Position numbers and translations under genes: made by a program. Shown here in pieces: positions 25,787 through 34,319 of a stretch of 64,000 bases of DNA; the stretch's first letter is position 1; each line of letters opens with the position of its first letter. The notes under the pieces were generated by a model that was given only the letters and a program-made list of their open reading frames with translations, did no database searches and had not been told where the DNA came from. Source of the DNA: Paraburkholderia largidicola (GTDB taxonomy: Bacteria; Pseudomonadota; Gammaproteobacteria; Burkholderiales; Burkholderiaceae); the NCBI RefSeq assembly GCF_013426895.1, contig NZ_AP023175.1, positions 744,001-808,000 on the forward strand, given 5' to 3'.

Positions 25787-26158
25787 GTGAATCCTGCCGT
25801 GCTCGTTTCCATAGTAGAAGACGACGAACTGGTTCGAAAGGCAACCGAAAATCTCATCCGGTCGATGGGATGGGACGTGCTTGCTTTTGATTCCGCTGAC
25901 TCGTTTATCGCTTCAGGCGCCGTGTATCGAACGACATGCCTGATATCGGACGTGACCATGCCGGGCATGTCCGGCATCGAGATGCACGCGCTGCTGATCT
26001 CGCAGGGTTGCGCGCCGCCTACCATCTTCATCACGGGGTACCCGAACGCTCAGGACGAAGCCATCGTCCTTGCCAATGGCGCGCTCGCCTACCTCGAAAA
26101 GCCCGTCGATGCGAATACGATGCTGGCACAAGTCCAACTGGCGATCGGCGCGCCGTAG
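25787..26158 (+). CDS. single-domain response regulator (receiver 1)
   Basis: A 123-aa receiver-only protein from GTG 25787 with CGAGGAA upstream. It has the acidic pair in VSIVEDDELVRKATENLIRS, the phospho-Asp in CLISDVTMPGM, the Thr in IFITGYP and the Lys in LEKPVDA. There is no DNA-binding domain, so it would act as a phosphate relay or sink, or a CheY-like allosteric partner. It is highly similar to receiver 2 at 44437, which lies directly before giant kinase 2, so it is probably a target of the same kinase family. The frame is open upstream to 25625, but that part covers the dyad and leader and is not coding. Confidence 0.88.
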   Translation: MNPAVLVSIVEDDELVRKATENLIRSMGWDVLAFDSADSFIASGAVYRTTCLISDVTMPGMSGIEMHALLISQGCAPPTIFITGYPNAQDEAIVLANGALAYLEKPVDANTMLAQVQLAIGAP

Positions 26159-26241
26159 TCCGAAGATGCCGCATGCAACATGCGTGCTCGCGCCGCCCGA
26201 CGCTGCGCAACCGTGTGCGCGGGAGCTTGCTGGCAAAGATT

Positions 26242-26255
26242 TATACCTGAGTATA
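26242..26255. promoter_or_regulatory. TATAC-CTGA-GTATA dyad upstream of cydAB
   Basis: A perfect 5-4-5 inverted repeat about 190 bp before the cydA start, one of the six boxes in the window. A degenerate second copy, CATAC-CGGG-GTACT, lies at 26284-26297, close to where the cyd promoter should be. Confidence 0.55.
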
Positions 26256-26445
26256 GGGTAGTGACGCCGCGCGGGATTCCCAGCATACCGGGGTACTATT
26301 TCCCTCGCTGACAGGATCGCGTTAGTGTTGCGGCATCGAGACGACGGACCAGCGGCGCCGCTATTGCGCGGCTCACTCCCGTCCTACGGAGAACCAGGCG
26401 GCGGAGCCACCCTCAGGCCCGTGCGCCGCTCTAAAGGTGATCACG

Positions 26446-27840
26446 ATGGATGCCAATGCGCTCGATCTGTCACGGCTGCAGTTTGCCTTCACGGTGTCCT
26501 TTCATATCATCTTTCCGGCGCTCAGTATCGGACTCGCGAGCTTTCTCGCCGTCCTCGAAGCCTGCTATCTGAAAACAGGCAAGCCGCACTACAAGTCGTT
26601 GTGCGTTTACTGGGCGAAAATCTTCGCGGTCGGCTTCGGGATGGGCGTGGTGTCCGGCGTCGTGATGGCGTATCAGTTCGGCACCAACTGGTCTGGCTTT
26701 TCGCGATTCGCCGGGCCGATCACCGGTCCACTCCTTACTTACGAGGTGATGACAGCTTTCTTTCTCGAAGCGGGATTTCTCGGCATCATGCTATTCGGCT
26801 GGGAGAAAGTCGGACCGAAAGGGCATTTCGCCGCGACGCTGCTCGTCGCGGTCGGCACACTGATCTCGACGTTCTGGATTCTCGCGTCCAACAGCTGGAT
26901 GCAAACGCCACAAGGGTTCATCGTCGAGAAGGGACATGTGGTGCCCGTCGACTGGCTGGCCGTCATCTTCAACCCGTCGTTTCCGTACCGCCTCGCGCAT
27001 ATGACGATTGCCGCATTTATCGTGGCTGCCCTGATCGTCGCCGCGACGGGAGGATGGCATCTGCTGCGTGGCCGGCGCGATCCCGAAGTGAAAACGATGT
27101 ACTCGATGGCGCTGTGGCTGCTGCTGTTTCTCGCGCCGATCCAGGCGTTCGTCGGCGATCAGCATGGCCTGAATACACGCCACTATCAGCCCGCCAAAAT
27201 CGCCGCGATCGAAGGGCTATGGGAAACGGAAAAAGGCGGCACGTCGCTCAACCTGATCGGCTTTCCCGACATGCAGGCGGAAGTGACGCGCTACGCAATC
27301 AAGGTTCCCCACCTTGGCAGCCTGATTCTCACGCATAGCTGGGATGGTGAAATTCGCGGACTCAAGGAATTTCCTAAAGAGGACCGTCCCAATTCGTCGC
27401 TGATCTTCTGGACCTTCCGCATCATGGCGGGACTCGGCATCCTGATGATCCTCACTGCGATCGCCGGCGCACTGTCGCGGCGCGGTGCAAAGCTCTTCGA
27501 ATTTCGCGCGTATCAGTGGCTCACGGTAGTCATGGGGCCGACGGGCCTCATTTCTCTCATTGCGGGATGGATTACAACGGAGGCGGGACGGCAACCGTGG
27601 GTCGTCTACGGCGTGCTGCGCACCAAAGACGCGGTATCGCCCGTGACATCGCAAAGCGCGGGCGTGTCGCTGCTGATTTTCATCATGGTGTACTTCCTGG
27701 TGTTCGGCACCGGCATCTATTACATCCTCAAGCTCATTCAGGCTGGACCGGGCACGGCGGAACACCCCGCGTCGCCTCCCACGCATGAGGAATCTGCGAA
27801 TGCGAGTGGGCGGCGTCCGCTTGCCGCCGCAACCGAATAG
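26446..27840 (+). CDS. cydA: cytochrome bd-type quinol oxidase subunit I (CIO type)
   Basis: A 464-aa inner-membrane subunit with about nine helices that oxidises quinol and carries the hemes. The heme ligand His near 20 (FAFTVSFHIIF), a second ligand His in YRLAHMTIAAF near 185, and the GRQPWVVYG signature are present. The protein is shorter than E. coli CydA because the Q-loop is short, which is typical of the cyanide-insensitive (CioA) branch. ATG 26446 with AAAGGTGA upstream is preferred to a GTG nine bases earlier. It is co-transcribed with cydB 44 bases downstream. The box at 26242 suggests FixJ-type control, fitting a low-oxygen or redox response. Confidence 0.93.
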   Translation: MDANALDLSRLQFAFTVSFHIIFPALSIGLASFLAVLEACYLKTGKPHYKSLCVYWAKIFAVGFGMGVVSGVVMAYQFGTNWSGFSRFAGPITGPLLTYEVMTAFFLEAGFLGIMLFGWEKVGPKGHFAATLLVAVGTLISTFWILASNSWMQTPQGFIVEKGHVVPVDWLAVIFNPSFPYRLAHMTIAAFIVAALIVAATGGWHLLRGRRDPEVKTMYSMALWLLLFLAPIQAFVGDQHGLNTRHYQPAKIAAIEGLWETEKGGTSLNLIGFPDMQAEVTRYAIKVPHLGSLILTHSWDGEIRGLKEFPKEDRPNSSLIFWTFRIMAGLGILMILTAIAGALSRRGAKLFEFRAYQWLTVVMGPTGLISLIAGWITTEAGRQPWVVYGVLRTKDAVSPVTSQSAGVSLLIFIMVYFLVFGTGIYYILKLIQAGPGTAEHPASPPTHEESANASGRRPLAAATE

Positions 27841-27884
27841 CCGATCCGGCACACAACACTATTCGCAGCTTCGGGAGCATTGCC

Positions 27885-28883
27885 ATGGATGTCACCGTGA
27901 TCTGGGCCGCCATCATCGCCCTCGGTCTGTTTATGTACATCGTCCTCGATGGGTTCGATCTCGGCGTCGGAATGATCTTTCCGTTCTTCCCGGCAGACAG
28001 CGAGAGAGACATGATGATGCACAGCATTGCGCCCGTCTGGGACGGCAACGAAACCTGGCTGGTGCTAGGCGGCGCCGCGTTATTCGCCGCCTTCCCGATG
28101 GTCTATTCGGTTGCCTTGTCGGGACTTTATCTGCCCATCATCTTCATGCTGGTCTGCCTGATATTTCGCGGCGTATCGTTTGAAATCCGCGGCAAGGCGA
28201 ATCGAACGAAGAACCTTTGGAGCCTTTCGTTCATCTGCGGATCGGCAGGCGCTGCATTTTTCCAGGGCGTGATTCTGGGTGCGTACCTTCAGGGCATCCC
28301 CGTGAAAGACGGCATATTCTCCGGCGACCCGTTCTTCTGGGTCACGCCTTTCAGCTTCTTCACGGGAATGGGTCTGATGGTGACTTACGCGCTGCAGGGC
28401 GCGACCTATCTGGTGATGAAGATAGACGGAGACCTGCAGGAACGCCTGCGTGCACTCGTCTGGCCGCTCACGTTCGCCTTGCTCGGCTTCATCCTTGCCG
28501 TCAGCGTCTGGACGCCGCTGACCGACGCGCAAATCGCCTCACGATGGTTCAGCTCGTCGTTCCGCTACAGGCTGTATCCCATCCCTGTTCTCGTAGCGAT
28601 CACTGCGCTGGCGATGTTCCACGCAGTCAGGCGCCGCCATGAAACCACTCCGTTCATCTTGAGCCTCGTACTCATCTTGCTCGGGTATATCGGTCTGCTG
28701 GTCAGCATCTGGCCTTACGCGATTCCCAATAGCGTCACGCTCTGGGACGCGGCCTCGCCTCGTTCCAGCCAGCTGTTCGCTCTGGTCGGCGCCGTGATCA
28801 TCATTCCCATCATCATTGTGTATACGACGGCGGGCTACTGGATCTTCCGCGGCAAAGTCGAAGCGGGGAGCCAATATCATTAA
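27885..28883 (+). CDS. cydB: cytochrome bd-type quinol oxidase subunit II
   Basis: A 332-aa membrane subunit that forms a heterodimer with CydA. The N-terminus carries the family hallmark AIIALGLFMYIVLDGFDLG, followed by WDGNETWLVLGGAALFAAFP, the most conserved stretch in CydB. About eight membrane helices are apparent. ATG 27885 has GGGAG upstream. It lies between cydA and a 47-aa membrane protein and is followed by a strong terminator. Confidence 0.93.
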   Translation: MDVTVIWAAIIALGLFMYIVLDGFDLGVGMIFPFFPADSERDMMMHSIAPVWDGNETWLVLGGAALFAAFPMVYSVALSGLYLPIIFMLVCLIFRGVSFEIRGKANRTKNLWSLSFICGSAGAAFFQGVILGAYLQGIPVKDGIFSGDPFFWVTPFSFFTGMGLMVTYALQGATYLVMKIDGDLQERLRALVWPLTFALLGFILAVSVWTPLTDAQIASRWFSSSFRYRLYPIPVLVAITALAMFHAVRRRHETTPFILSLVLILLGYIGLLVSIWPYAIPNSVTLWDAASPRSSQLFALVGAVIIIPIIIVYTTAGYWIFRGKVEAGSQYH

Positions 28884-28897
28884 TGGAGTATTCAGCC

Positions 28898-29041
28898 ATG
28901 TCAAAGACTCCATCCGATCCTCAGTCGACATTTGGCAAGCGCATGATGTGGTTCGTCATACTCTGGCTAGTCGGCTTTGGAGGCACGATGCTGCTCGCAA
29001 TGCCATTTCATTTTCTTGTCGCCGCGTCGATGCATCATTGA
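28898..29041 (+). CDS. 47-aa membrane protein of the bd oxidase operon (DUF2474-like)
   Basis: A short frame 14 bases after cydB with a GGAG site. It encodes 47 aa: a polar N-terminus (MSKTPSDPQSTFGKR) then one long hydrophobic helix with MMWFVILWLVGFGG and LLAMPFHFLVAA. Position and layout match the small third subunits or accessory proteins of bd oxidases (CydX, or DUF2474 in the CIO branch). DUF2474 is favoured because of the CIO-type CydA, from memory only. A terminator begins 7 bases after its stop, so it is the last gene of the operon. Confidence 0.75.
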   Translation: MSKTPSDPQSTFGKRMMWFVILWLVGFGGTMLLAMPFHFLVAASMHH

Positions 29042-29047
29042 ACAGCG

Positions 29048-29085
29048 ACAGCCTTTTGCGATCCCGAATCGCAAAAGGCTGTTTT
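29048..29085 (+). terminator. rho-independent terminator of the cyd operon
   Basis: A perfect 15-bp stem ACAGCCTTTTGCGAT / ATCGCAAAAGGCTGT with a 5-base CCCGA loop, followed by a short T run. It lies between the cyd operon and the convergent AraC gene. Confidence 0.85.
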
Positions 29086-29113
29086 CATGGTGCTTTCGAA
29101 AGAACGCGCAATG

Positions 29114-30127
29114 TCATGCGCCCCGGGACATCGTGCTTTCGATCGCCCCATGTTTCGCACGCCAGCGGTGCGGCGTATCGTCGACGTGCCGCCGGAAAAC
29201 GGTCGTGAAATGAGCTTGCGTGCGAAACCCGACGCTGAACGCGATATCCGCGACGGTCGAGGTCGTCGTGGCAAGCAGCGTCTGGGCGTGCTCGATGCGC
29301 CGACGCAAGATGAACGTATGGGGTGACGTCCCCGTTGCCGCGCGAAAACGTGCGGCGAAATGCATCGGCGATAACCCGACGGCGGCGCCCAACTCCGCCA
29401 GCGTCAGGCCCACGTCGATTCTCTGATCGATAAAGTCGATCGCTATCTTGACCCGCCAGGCCTCGAGCGGCGATACCGACGATCCGCGCGCCGGCTTGAC
29501 CGATGCGCGAGCAACGACAATTTCCAGCAATCGCGCGAGGATGGAAACCGTGATCCCGTCCGCGTACATCGAACTGGTCAATGCTTTGCCGTGCAGCGCG
29601 CGCAACAGCGTGGCCGTGAGCTTGATGACGACCGTGTCCCGGATGTGCAGTGGCGCGGCCGTCAACAGCGAGGTGACGTTCGATTCGCCCGCGTCGTCGT
29701 CGAGCCACGCTGCCAGCCAGTGCGACGGTACATAGACGTAGAGAAAATCGGCGGGCGTGTGGCACGTGCCGCGAAGCTCCGAGCCCGGCGGCACGATCAG
29801 CGCCGCGCCCCGATCGATGACGCCGTCATAAACCTGGTTTCCGTTGGACGACACCATCACCAACGATTGACGCAAGCACAGGGCCACCAGCATGCGTTCA
29901 TGGTCGACATGGGTGCTCCATACTCTCGGCGCTTCGCTCGTCCACCTCGATACCGAAAACCAGACCGGGTTTGCATCGGTCCCGTTGCGCAATTGAAATC
30001 CCGCTTGCGGCGCGGCGCTTGCGCGTTCGTCACCCGACTCGTCTAACGGATTCTCTGCAACCGGGAACGAATACGAAGCGAATGTCGTCGACTCGCCGCA
30101 GCGATCGATGGCAACTGATTCGTGCAT
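29114..30127 (-). CDS. AraC family transcriptional regulator (AraC-like sensor plus HTH)
   Basis: A 337-aa regulator. The N-terminal half resembles the AraC_binding_2 fold of FeaR/XylS-like regulators (WFSVSRWTSEAPRVWSTHVD, then a strand-rich core with VDRGAALIVPPGSEL-type pattern). The C-terminal 100 residues form the two HTH motifs: LTLAELGAAVGLSPMHFAAR and VADIAFSVGFRTQAHFTTVF. The start at 30127 has AGGGGGA at 7-8 bases; longer frames to 30262 have no such site. It is convergent with the cyd operon. A TAWAC-N4-GTWTA-type box lies about 190 bp upstream, so it may be a secondary regulator in the same circuit. Confidence 0.88.
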   Translation of the reverse strand: MHESVAIDRCGESTTFASYSFPVAENPLDESGDERASAAPQAGFQLRNGTDANPVWFSVSRWTSEAPRVWSTHVDHERMLVALCLRQSLVMVSSNGNQVYDGVIDRGAALIVPPGSELRGTCHTPADFLYVYVPSHWLAAWLDDDAGESNVTSLLTAAPLHIRDTVVIKLTATLLRALHGKALTSSMYADGITVSILARLLEIVVARASVKPARGSSVSPLEAWRVKIAIDFIDQRIDVGLTLAELGAAVGLSPMHFAARFRAATGTSPHTFILRRRIEHAQTLLATTTSTVADIAFSVGFRTQAHFTTVFRRHVDDTPHRWRAKHGAIESTMSRGA

Positions 30128-30316
30128 GGACTTTCCCCCTACTCTCGCCCGCAGGTTAGCGTCAAGGTACTCCATGCCGTAGCGGCCCGGAGTGTCTCGC
30201 GTGTGCGTCCGCAGCGTGCTGGCTGACCGCCGGGACACGGTTACACGATAGCGCTCCGGCATCGGGGCGGGTAGTCTACGGCAGTATCGAGTGGCGCAGC
30301 AGAACCTTCCGCACCC

Positions 30317-30330
30317 TAAACCAAGGTATA
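30317..30330. promoter_or_regulatory. TAAAC-CAAG-GTATA dyad upstream of the AraC gene
   Basis: A hybrid of the TAAAC and GTATA arms, one of six related sites. The flanking bases CCAAGGTATAGGTAG match the other CCAAGGTAT copies. It lies between the quinol-monooxygenase-like gene stop and the AraC start, both on the minus strand. Confidence 0.5.
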
Positions 30331-30395
30331 GGTAGGAGGCGCGGCGCCCGTGCGCTCATTGACGACGCGCCACTCGCCGCCACGACTATCGCGGA

Positions 30396-30695
30396 TCAAT
30401 CCGATACATCGACCGAATGCACCACGACCGCAGTGCGTTCTGCGAGATCGTTGATCTGGGAGAGGTAGTTCTGGAAATGGGGCGTCGCGCGATGCGAGGC
30501 CACGGCATCGGTATTTTTATAGAGTTCATCGAGCACGAACCGGCCTGGATTATCCACGTCCTGCCACAGGTCATAGCGCAGGTTGCCGGGTTCCGCACGC
30601 GAAGGCGACGTCATGCCGCGCAGCAATTTATCCAGCTCGACTTCGCGCCCCGCCTTCGCCGTGAGAATAGCGACGATCTTGACATTTGAGGTCAC
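30396..30695 (-). CDS. antibiotic biosynthesis monooxygenase (ABM/YgiN-like) protein
   Basis: A 99-aa small ferredoxin-like-fold protein. The pattern VKIVAILTAKAGREVELDKLL, a central EPGNLRYDLWQDVDNPGRF and a final HFQNYLSQINDL fits the ABM/putative quinol monooxygenase family. Such proteins act on quinols or similar small phenolics or bind heme-like ligands. The start is GTG at 30695 with AAAGGAG upstream. Located 70 bases downstream of the flavoprotein fusion gene on the same strand, so co-transcription is plausible. Confidence 0.85.
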   Translation of the reverse strand: MTSNVKIVAILTAKAGREVELDKLLRGMTSPSRAEPGNLRYDLWQDVDNPGRFVLDELYKNTDAVASHRATPHFQNYLSQINDLAERTAVVVHSVDVSD

Positions 30696-30765
30696 TTAAC
30701 CGACTCCTTTAAACGGATCATGAACATTCATTCCCAGACTTCTTCGAACGGGATCGGCCAGAACT

Positions 30766-32574
30766 TCAGTTGGCTTTGGCGCGCGCCCTGCGTTCGCCCA
30801 GCACGCCGTGAATCTGCGCGACCACGGCCGCTCCTTCGCCGACAGCCGCCGACACGCGCTTGATGGAGCCGTAGCGCACCTCGCCGATTGCAAACACGCC
30901 GTTCACGCTGGTTTCGAGCGTGTGGGTTCCATCATCGTACCCTGGGCGTGCCTCTGCACCCGTGAGCACAAAGCCTTTCGCATCGGTTGTTACGCTGCAA
31001 TCCTCGAGCCAGCGCGTATTGGGTTGAGCACCCGTGAACAGAAAGAGATGTCTTACGCTGAATGAGAGCGGACCGCGCGGCCCTTTGCAGTTCACTTCCG
31101 ACAAGCCCGCGGAATCGTCCGTCAACGACACGACCTCGGTTTCCGTGTACAGCGTCACATTGGCGAGTCCCGTGATCCGGTCGATCAGGTACTGGGACAT
31201 ATGTTCTTCGAGACGGTGCCCACGTATCAGCAGATGCACGTGTTCGGCGTGCGACGCGAGATACACGACGCCCTGTCCGGCAGAGTTCCCGCCGCCGACC
31301 AGCACCACTTCCAGCCCTCTGCACAGCTTCGCCTCGACGGGGGACGTGCCGAAGAATACGCCGCGGCCGGTCAACCGTTCGAGGCCGGCGATCGATGGGC
31401 GCACATAAGCCGCACCGGACGCAATCACGACCGTATGCGAAGCGACACGCCGCCCGCCTTCGAGTTCGACCTCGAGCGGCATGCAGTCGCAACAGAGCGT
31501 GTTGATGCGCGTGGGAATCGAGATATGCACGCCGAACTTCTGCGCCTGCATGAACGCGCGCCCCGTTAGCGCCTGACCAGAAATGCCCGCCGGAAAACCC
31601 AGATAGTTTTCGATTCTCGCGCTCGTGCCGGCCTGGCCGCCCGGCCCCCAGCTATCGAAGATCGCAACCGACAGCCCTTCGGATGCGGCATACACCGCCG
31701 CGGCGAGACCGGCAGGGCCAGCGCCGACGATGACGGTGTCGTAGACATGATCCGGATCGAAGTCCGGCAACCAGCCAAGCGCCGTCGCCACACGGTTCTC
31801 GTCCGGCGCGCGCAGCACCGTCCCGTCCGGGCAGACCACAATCGGAAAGTCAGCCTTGGTTGCTGAAATGCGTTGCAGCAACTCAACCGTATCGGGATCT
31901 TCGCGTGCATCGATCAGCGTATAAGGATACGAATTGCGTCGCAGCAGATCCTGCAATGAGATGAGACGCGCATCGCTCGAATCTCCGATCAGCACAGGAC
32001 CGCTACCACGTTCGATGAGTCCGAGCCGGCGCAAGATCAGCGCGCGCATGATCTTCTCGCCGAGTTCCGCTTCCATCACCAGCAGTCTGCGCAGATCCAG
32101 AGACTGGATCACGATTGCAGTCGTATCTTCGACGACGATGCCATCGCCCAGACAAGGATGGCCGAACAGTTGCGCGATTTCGCCGAGGAACTGGCCCGCC
32201 CGATACTCGAAGATGCGGTGCACGCGGCCCATCGCATCACGCCGTATCACCCGCACGAAACCCTTCAGCATGACGACGAGGCCGGGAGCCGGGTGCCCCA
32301 TCGTGAACATCACCTGTCCCGCCGCCCACTGCGTCTCTTTGCCGAATGGGCGCGTCCTTTCGACTTCCCGTTCCGGCAAATACGGGAACATCTGTTCCGT
32401 TCCGCTCGACAGCACCGAGGCTGTGCCGTCGGATTCAACCGGATTGACGTAATGGAAGTTCGGGTCGCGCAACTCTTCTGGCTGCGGTCCCGATAGATCG
32501 CGCATGACGTCGCCCCATGGCAGGCCTCCGGTTGAACGCGGCAGTCCACTCTTTGAGTCTTGATCGTTGTCCAC
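30766..32574 (-). CDS. cNMP-binding / thioredoxin-reductase-like FAD flavoprotein fusion
   Basis: About 602 aa. An N-terminal Crp-type cyclic nucleotide fold (about 60-190, with VMLKGFVRVIRRDAMGRV and GEIAQLFG), a thioredoxin-like linker (DLLRRNSYPYTLIDAREDPD), and a C-terminal FAD/NAD(P) module with GAGPAGLAAAVYAASEGL, the NAD(P) motif VVLVGGGNSAGQG and a GVFAIGEVRYG end. The redox CxxC of true thioredoxin reductase is missing from the NADPH domain, as in other members of this fusion family as I recall it. Its role may be to sense nucleotide or redox state. Start GTG 32574 with TGGAGA is preferred over 32604. Confidence 0.88.
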   Translation of the reverse strand: MDNDQDSKSGLPRSTGGLPWGDVMRDLSGPQPEELRDPNFHYVNPVESDGTASVLSSGTEQMFPYLPEREVERTRPFGKETQWAAGQVMFTMGHPAPGLVVMLKGFVRVIRRDAMGRVHRIFEYRAGQFLGEIAQLFGHPCLGDGIVVEDTTAIVIQSLDLRRLLVMEAELGEKIMRALILRRLGLIERGSGPVLIGDSSDARLISLQDLLRRNSYPYTLIDAREDPDTVELLQRISATKADFPIVVCPDGTVLRAPDENRVATALGWLPDFDPDHVYDTVIVGAGPAGLAAAVYAASEGLSVAIFDSWGPGGQAGTSARIENYLGFPAGISGQALTGRAFMQAQKFGVHISIPTRINTLCCDCMPLEVELEGGRRVASHTVVIASGAAYVRPSIAGLERLTGRGVFFGTSPVEAKLCRGLEVVLVGGGNSAGQGVVYLASHAEHVHLLIRGHRLEEHMSQYLIDRITGLANVTLYTETEVVSLTDDSAGLSEVNCKGPRGPLSFSVRHLFLFTGAQPNTRWLEDCSVTTDAKGFVLTGAEARPGYDDGTHTLETSVNGVFAIGEVRYGSIKRVSAAVGEGAAVVAQIHGVLGERRARAKAN

Positions 32575-32723
32575 GTGCGCGTCTCCAGAAACCGGGCGAA
32601 TCACGGAACGGCCATCACGCAGACGGCCTGCGCATTGACGAACTCACGCAGGCCGATGCGAAAGCGCTCTCCCATAGCCGCTCTCCTCGAACACCGAAAA
32701 ACGACGATGCCGCGCGACCGCGA

Positions 32724-33779
32724 TCAGAACTTCATCACCGCTCTGCCGACCACTTCGCCCACTCTCAACCGGTCGATGTACTCGTTGAGTTTGTCGAAGG
32801 AAAAAGTTTCAACGGTGTGCTGGATCTTGTCTTCCGCGGCAAGCGCCATCACTTCGCTCAGGTCGGTATTGTTGCCCCAGAACGAGCCGTGCAAGGTCTG
32901 CTCGCGGGAAACCCGGGGAAATAGCGGTATATCGATGCGATCGCCCACCAGACCGACGTCCGCATAGTGACCGCTGATGGACAGCAGGCTCATCGCGAGT
33001 TGTACCATCTCGGGGGCACCCGCGCAATCGATGGCCGCGTCGATATCGTTTCGTCCCGTGGCCTGGCTCAGTTCTTTGGCGATATCGCCCGACGTCTTCC
33101 CCTTGATGTTGATGATGTAGTCCGCTCCGTACTCCTTCGCGACGGCGAGCTTGTTGGGATTGCGCGCCAGTGCCACGATCTTTGCGCCCGCGCCGAGTAT
33201 CTTGGCGTACTGCACCGCATAGCCCCCAAGCCCACCGATACCGAACACGCCCATCACGCGGTCAGGTCCCAAGGCACCCGCATCGCGCAGCTTCTTGATG
33301 CCGCGATAGGGCGTGAGGCCCGCATCCGTCAGCGGCGCGAGCGTTTCAAAGGGAAGGCGTTGATCGACCTTGATCAGATAGCGCGCCGGCACAGGCAGAA
33401 ACTCCGCGAAACCGCCAACGGGTCCAAACCCCGGCCACCGTACGTTAGGGCAAATGTGCGTATTGCCGATCTGGCAATGACGGCAGATACCATCGCCCCA
33501 GCCAGGTGCAACGACTACATGATCGCCCTGCTTGAACCCGGCCGCCTCGGGAACGATGTCGCCAATCTTGCTGATCACACCCGTTATCTCGTGTCCGAGC
33601 GTGATAGGCGTCGGGATATCGGCGTACTTGCGGAAATACCCGTCGATCAACTGGACATCGGAGCGGCACATTCCACATGCCTTGACCTCGACGAGGATTT
33701 CATCCGGTTTGGTGTCCGGAACCGGGATGTCTTCGAGAACGAGAGGCTTCCCATATTCATGCATGCGCGCTGCTTTCAT
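32724..33779 (-). CDS. zinc-dependent alcohol dehydrogenase (MDR family)
   Basis: A 351-aa NAD(P)-dependent medium-chain dehydrogenase. Catalytic zinc ligands are in CGMCRSD and LGHEITG; the second Cys-rich lobe GICRHCQIGNTHIC keeps three of the usual four structural Cys residues. The Rossmann motif GIGGLGGYAVQYAKILGA follows. The layout resembles propanol-preferring/NAD-dependent alcohol dehydrogenases. AAAGGAAA precedes the start. It follows the GlcG/HbpS-like gene on the same strand and precedes the cNMP-flavoprotein gene, forming a possible redox operon. Substrate is likely a primary alcohol, but this is not fixed. Confidence 0.88.
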   Translation of the reverse strand: MKAARMHEYGKPLVLEDIPVPDTKPDEILVEVKACGMCRSDVQLIDGYFRKYADIPTPITLGHEITGVISKIGDIVPEAAGFKQGDHVVVAPGWGDGICRHCQIGNTHICPNVRWPGFGPVGGFAEFLPVPARYLIKVDQRLPFETLAPLTDAGLTPYRGIKKLRDAGALGPDRVMGVFGIGGLGGYAVQYAKILGAGAKIVALARNPNKLAVAKEYGADYIINIKGKTSGDIAKELSQATGRNDIDAAIDCAGAPEMVQLAMSLLSISGHYADVGLVGDRIDIPLFPRVSREQTLHGSFWGNNTDLSEVMALAAEDKIQHTVETFSFDKLNEYIDRLRVGEVVGRAVMKF

Positions 33780-33899
33780 ATGCGTTTCCTTTCCGGTGTT
33801 GCTACGTCACTCAACCACTTGCGAGGCGTGATTGAAGGTCGTCCACTCGCTCGCAAGCGCCCTGATCCAGAATTCGAATGGCTCGTCACGAATCGCAAT

Positions 33900-34319
33900 T
33901 CAGCGGGCGAGCGCGGCGAGCGCGGCTTCGGCCACGTCGATGTCCTGCTCGACGGTCCCCGCACTGGCGCCCACCGCGCCGATGATCTTTCCATCGATCA
34001 CCACGGGAATACCGCCGCCGAAGATCACGACTTTTCCCGCATTGCTCTCCTGAATACCGAAGAGCGGCTTGCCCGATTGCGCAAGCGCCGCCAGGTCCGA
34101 CGTCGGTTTGTCGAAGATCCTTGCGGTCACTGCCTTGTCGATCGCCAGGTCAATGCTGCCGATAAGCGCGTCGTCCTGGCGAATAAACGCCAATAGATGA
34201 CCGCCCGCGTCGACCACTGCGATGTTGTACGCAATGCCGAGACTCGTTGCCTTCGCTTCCGCCGCGGACAGCATGTGTTTCGCATCCTCGAGCGTCAAAC
34301 TGTTGTACGTACGTGGCAT
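33900..34319 (-). CDS. GlcG/HbpS family heme-binding-type protein
   Basis: A 139-aa protein of the GlcG/HbpS (DUF336) family. The pattern LTLEDAKHMLSAAEAKATSL, then NIAVVDAGGHLLAFIRQDDA, then AGKVVIFGGGIPVVIDGKIIGAVGASAG is the family signature. Members bind heme or act in glycolate, diol and redox-stress loci. The true start is ATG 34319 with CGAGGA upstream; the open frame extends to 34763 but that part opposes the SDR gene. It is the first gene of a leftward set with the alcohol dehydrogenase and is divergent from the SDR gene. Confidence 0.88.
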   Translation of the reverse strand: MPRTYNSLTLEDAKHMLSAAEAKATSLGIAYNIAVVDAGGHLLAFIRQDDALIGSIDLAIDKAVTARIFDKPTSDLAALAQSGKPLFGIQESNAGKVVIFGGGIPVVIDGKIIGAVGASAGTVEQDIDVAEAALAALAR

